Shown in pieces: positions 13,971-14,659 of a stretch of 14,659 bases of DNA (the first letter of the stretch is position 1; every line of letters begins with the position of its first letter). Made by a program: the position numbers and the translations under genes. The notes under the pieces were generated by a model that saw only the letters and a program-made list of their open reading frames with translations, ran no database searches and was not told where the DNA came from. This stretch comes from Verrucomicrobiota bacterium (GTDB lineage Bacteria; Verrucomicrobiota; Verrucomicrobiia; Limisphaerales; JAGWYX01): contig JAGWYX010000015.1 in assembly GCA_018969165.1 (NCBI GenBank), forward strand, positions 1-14,659. Reading direction: 5' to 3'.

Positions 13971-14033
13971 AAAGCCGTGTCGAGCAAACCACGGTTCTAC
14001 GGGCAGGGTCAAGCCGCGTCGCGCCTCGCACCG

Positions 14034-14166
14034 CCATTCTCATTTTGGAGCGCGGGTCTGCGACCCGCAGCGGCGGCGGTGCTGAGCGCGTCTGAAAATG
14101 ATCTCCGATCGCGACGGCAACGCGAGCGAGCTGCGGCTCGCAGAGCCGCGCTCCGCGCCAGAATGG
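14034..14166. repeat. REPIN-like doublet of inverted palindromic repeats (133 bp)
   Basis: Two 25-nt palindromic units lie in inverted orientation, at 14047-14071 and 14130-14154, with outer flanks CCATTCT (14034-14040) and AGAATGG (14160-14166) also pairing. Unit 1 forms the perfect hairpin GCGGGTC-TGC-GACCCGC (14052-14068). Unit 2, read on the other strand, gives GCGGCTC-TGC-GAGCCGC. The two units differ at only two bases, and those two pair with each other in the hairpin. The element fills much of the spacer upstream of the export operon. The left unit starts TTTTGGA, as does the repeat at 5269, suggesting one dispersed family. No RAYT transposase gene is in the window. Confidence 0.75.
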
Positions 14167-14237
14167 TCGGCGGATGTGCGACCATTGTCTCGGTGCGGCG
14201 ACGCCACTGTGTTGGCGCCAGATTATCTCCAGTGCGT

Positions 14238-14659
14238 TTATGGAGCAGGCGTTCGGTCCGTGGGTGGGAGGTTGTTGGTCTGTCGGAGCAGGGGGATCGG
14301 TGGCTTGAACAATTCGCCCGGACCGGAATGTTGGCGCACAAACCGCTGCAGGTCTTCAGTGCTGGCTGTCAGGAGGGTTGCATCTTGTTCCTGGCGATGG
14401 GCCAAGGCGTCGGGATGCGCCTCCAGGTATTTATGTAGCCAATCGAAGTCGCACGCGGCCAACTGCAACTCCGGACCGAGGCCGGCGACGCGGAACAGCA
14501 AATGGCCGGGAAACATGGCCGCGCCCACCAGGTCCGCCTGGTTGGTCGCATACTGGCAATCGCCCGGGATAAGATCCAGGAACTGTTCCTGGCCGAGTTT
14601 GAACAGGTGAGCGGCAAACTGGCCTTGCCGGGCCTTGTCATCGGTCACGGTCAGTTTAT
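14238..14659 (-). CDS. Conserved uncharacterised protein, C-terminal part (5' end outside window)
   Basis: The frame stays open to the right edge, reading KLTVTDDKARQGQFAAHLFK before the rest, so the GTG at 14648 is not a credible start and the gene continues beyond the window. Visible blocks are AHLFKLGQEQFLDLIPGD, MFPGHLLFRV, LAACDFDWLHKYLEAHPDAL and TASTEDLQRFVRQH. I associate these with a family of small uncharacterised, often lipoprotein-like proteins common in Verrucomicrobiota, with a beta-rich N-terminal part. No enzyme motif is visible. The final 25 residues are Pro-rich. It lies upstream of the export operon in the same direction but is separated by the REPIN-like repeat, so co-transcription is uncertain. 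Confidence 0.7.
   Translation of the reverse strand, partial: KLTVTDDKARQGQFAAHLFKLGQEQFLDLIPGDCQYATNQADLVGAAMFPGHLLFRVAGLGPELQLAACDFDWLHKYLEAHPDALAHRQEQDATLLTASTEDLQRFVRQHSGPGELFKPPIPLLRQTNNLPPTDRTPAP

Noticed and set aside
14007..14012. TTGACC as a -35 box for the export operon
   Set aside because: No acceptable -10 box follows at 16-18 bp (the best is TTTGCT), and promoter consensus for this phylum is uncertain.
1..14659. CRISPR arrays, tRNA or rRNA genes, toxin-antitoxin or restriction genes
   Set aside because: I saw no regularly spaced direct repeats, no cloverleaf-like sequence and no recognisable defence proteins on either strand.

Overview
This window is GC-rich chromosomal DNA, most likely from a member of the Verrucomicrobiota (Pedosphaera/Limisphaera-like). 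That placement is inference. It rests on the family mix (tail-anchored coiled-coil proteins, a putative ABC exporter permease, an uncharacterised 'AHLFKLG' protein), on weak or absent Shine-Dalgarno sequences, and on dispersed TTTTGGA-type palindromic repeats that resemble ones I associate with this phylum. All complete, well-supported genes are on the minus strand; only the fragment at the left edge, and one doubtful small ORF, are on the plus strand.

Layout from left to right. (1) The C-terminus of a LOG-like Rossmann-fold protein (plus strand) meets a minus-strand run head-on. (2) Read in its own 5'->3' direction, the minus-strand run is: LysM/TPR lipoprotein (6217-5444), a spacer with a REP-like palindrome, a membrane-anchored unknown (5177-4368), an ABC ATPase (4352-3582) and its ABC exporter permease (3585-1846) joined by an ATGA overlap, then two coiled-coil proteins with one C-terminal membrane helix each (1766-1077 and 875-366). 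(3) A two-gene insertion sequence (6270-8230) sits between the LysM gene and an O-methyltransferase-like gene (9274-8252). Its ends can be read from an imperfect terminal inverted repeat and a 9-bp direct repeat, CCGGTCTGA. (4) A 412-bp stretch (9275-9686) holds no convincing gene. (5) A MacAB/LolCDE-like export operon follows: membrane fusion protein (13970-12753), ATPase (12756-12058) and two non-identical FtsX-type permeases (12061-10907, 10886-9687), with ATGA overlaps at two of the three junctions. (6) A spacer contains a REPIN-like doublet of inverted palindromes (14034-14166). (7) The right edge cuts a conserved uncharacterised protein.

Functionally the window is about the cell envelope: two independent ABC export systems, a probable peptidoglycan-binding lipoprotein and several single-span membrane proteins. 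No outer-membrane channel, regulator, tRNA, rRNA or CRISPR array is visible. I found no clear undescribed multi-gene system. The least ordinary signals are the REPIN doublet whose local hairpins carry compensatory changes, a self-complementary motif directly after the stop codons of two or three genes (one copy is the IS insertion site), and the resolved boundaries of the DUF6788-plus-transposase element.
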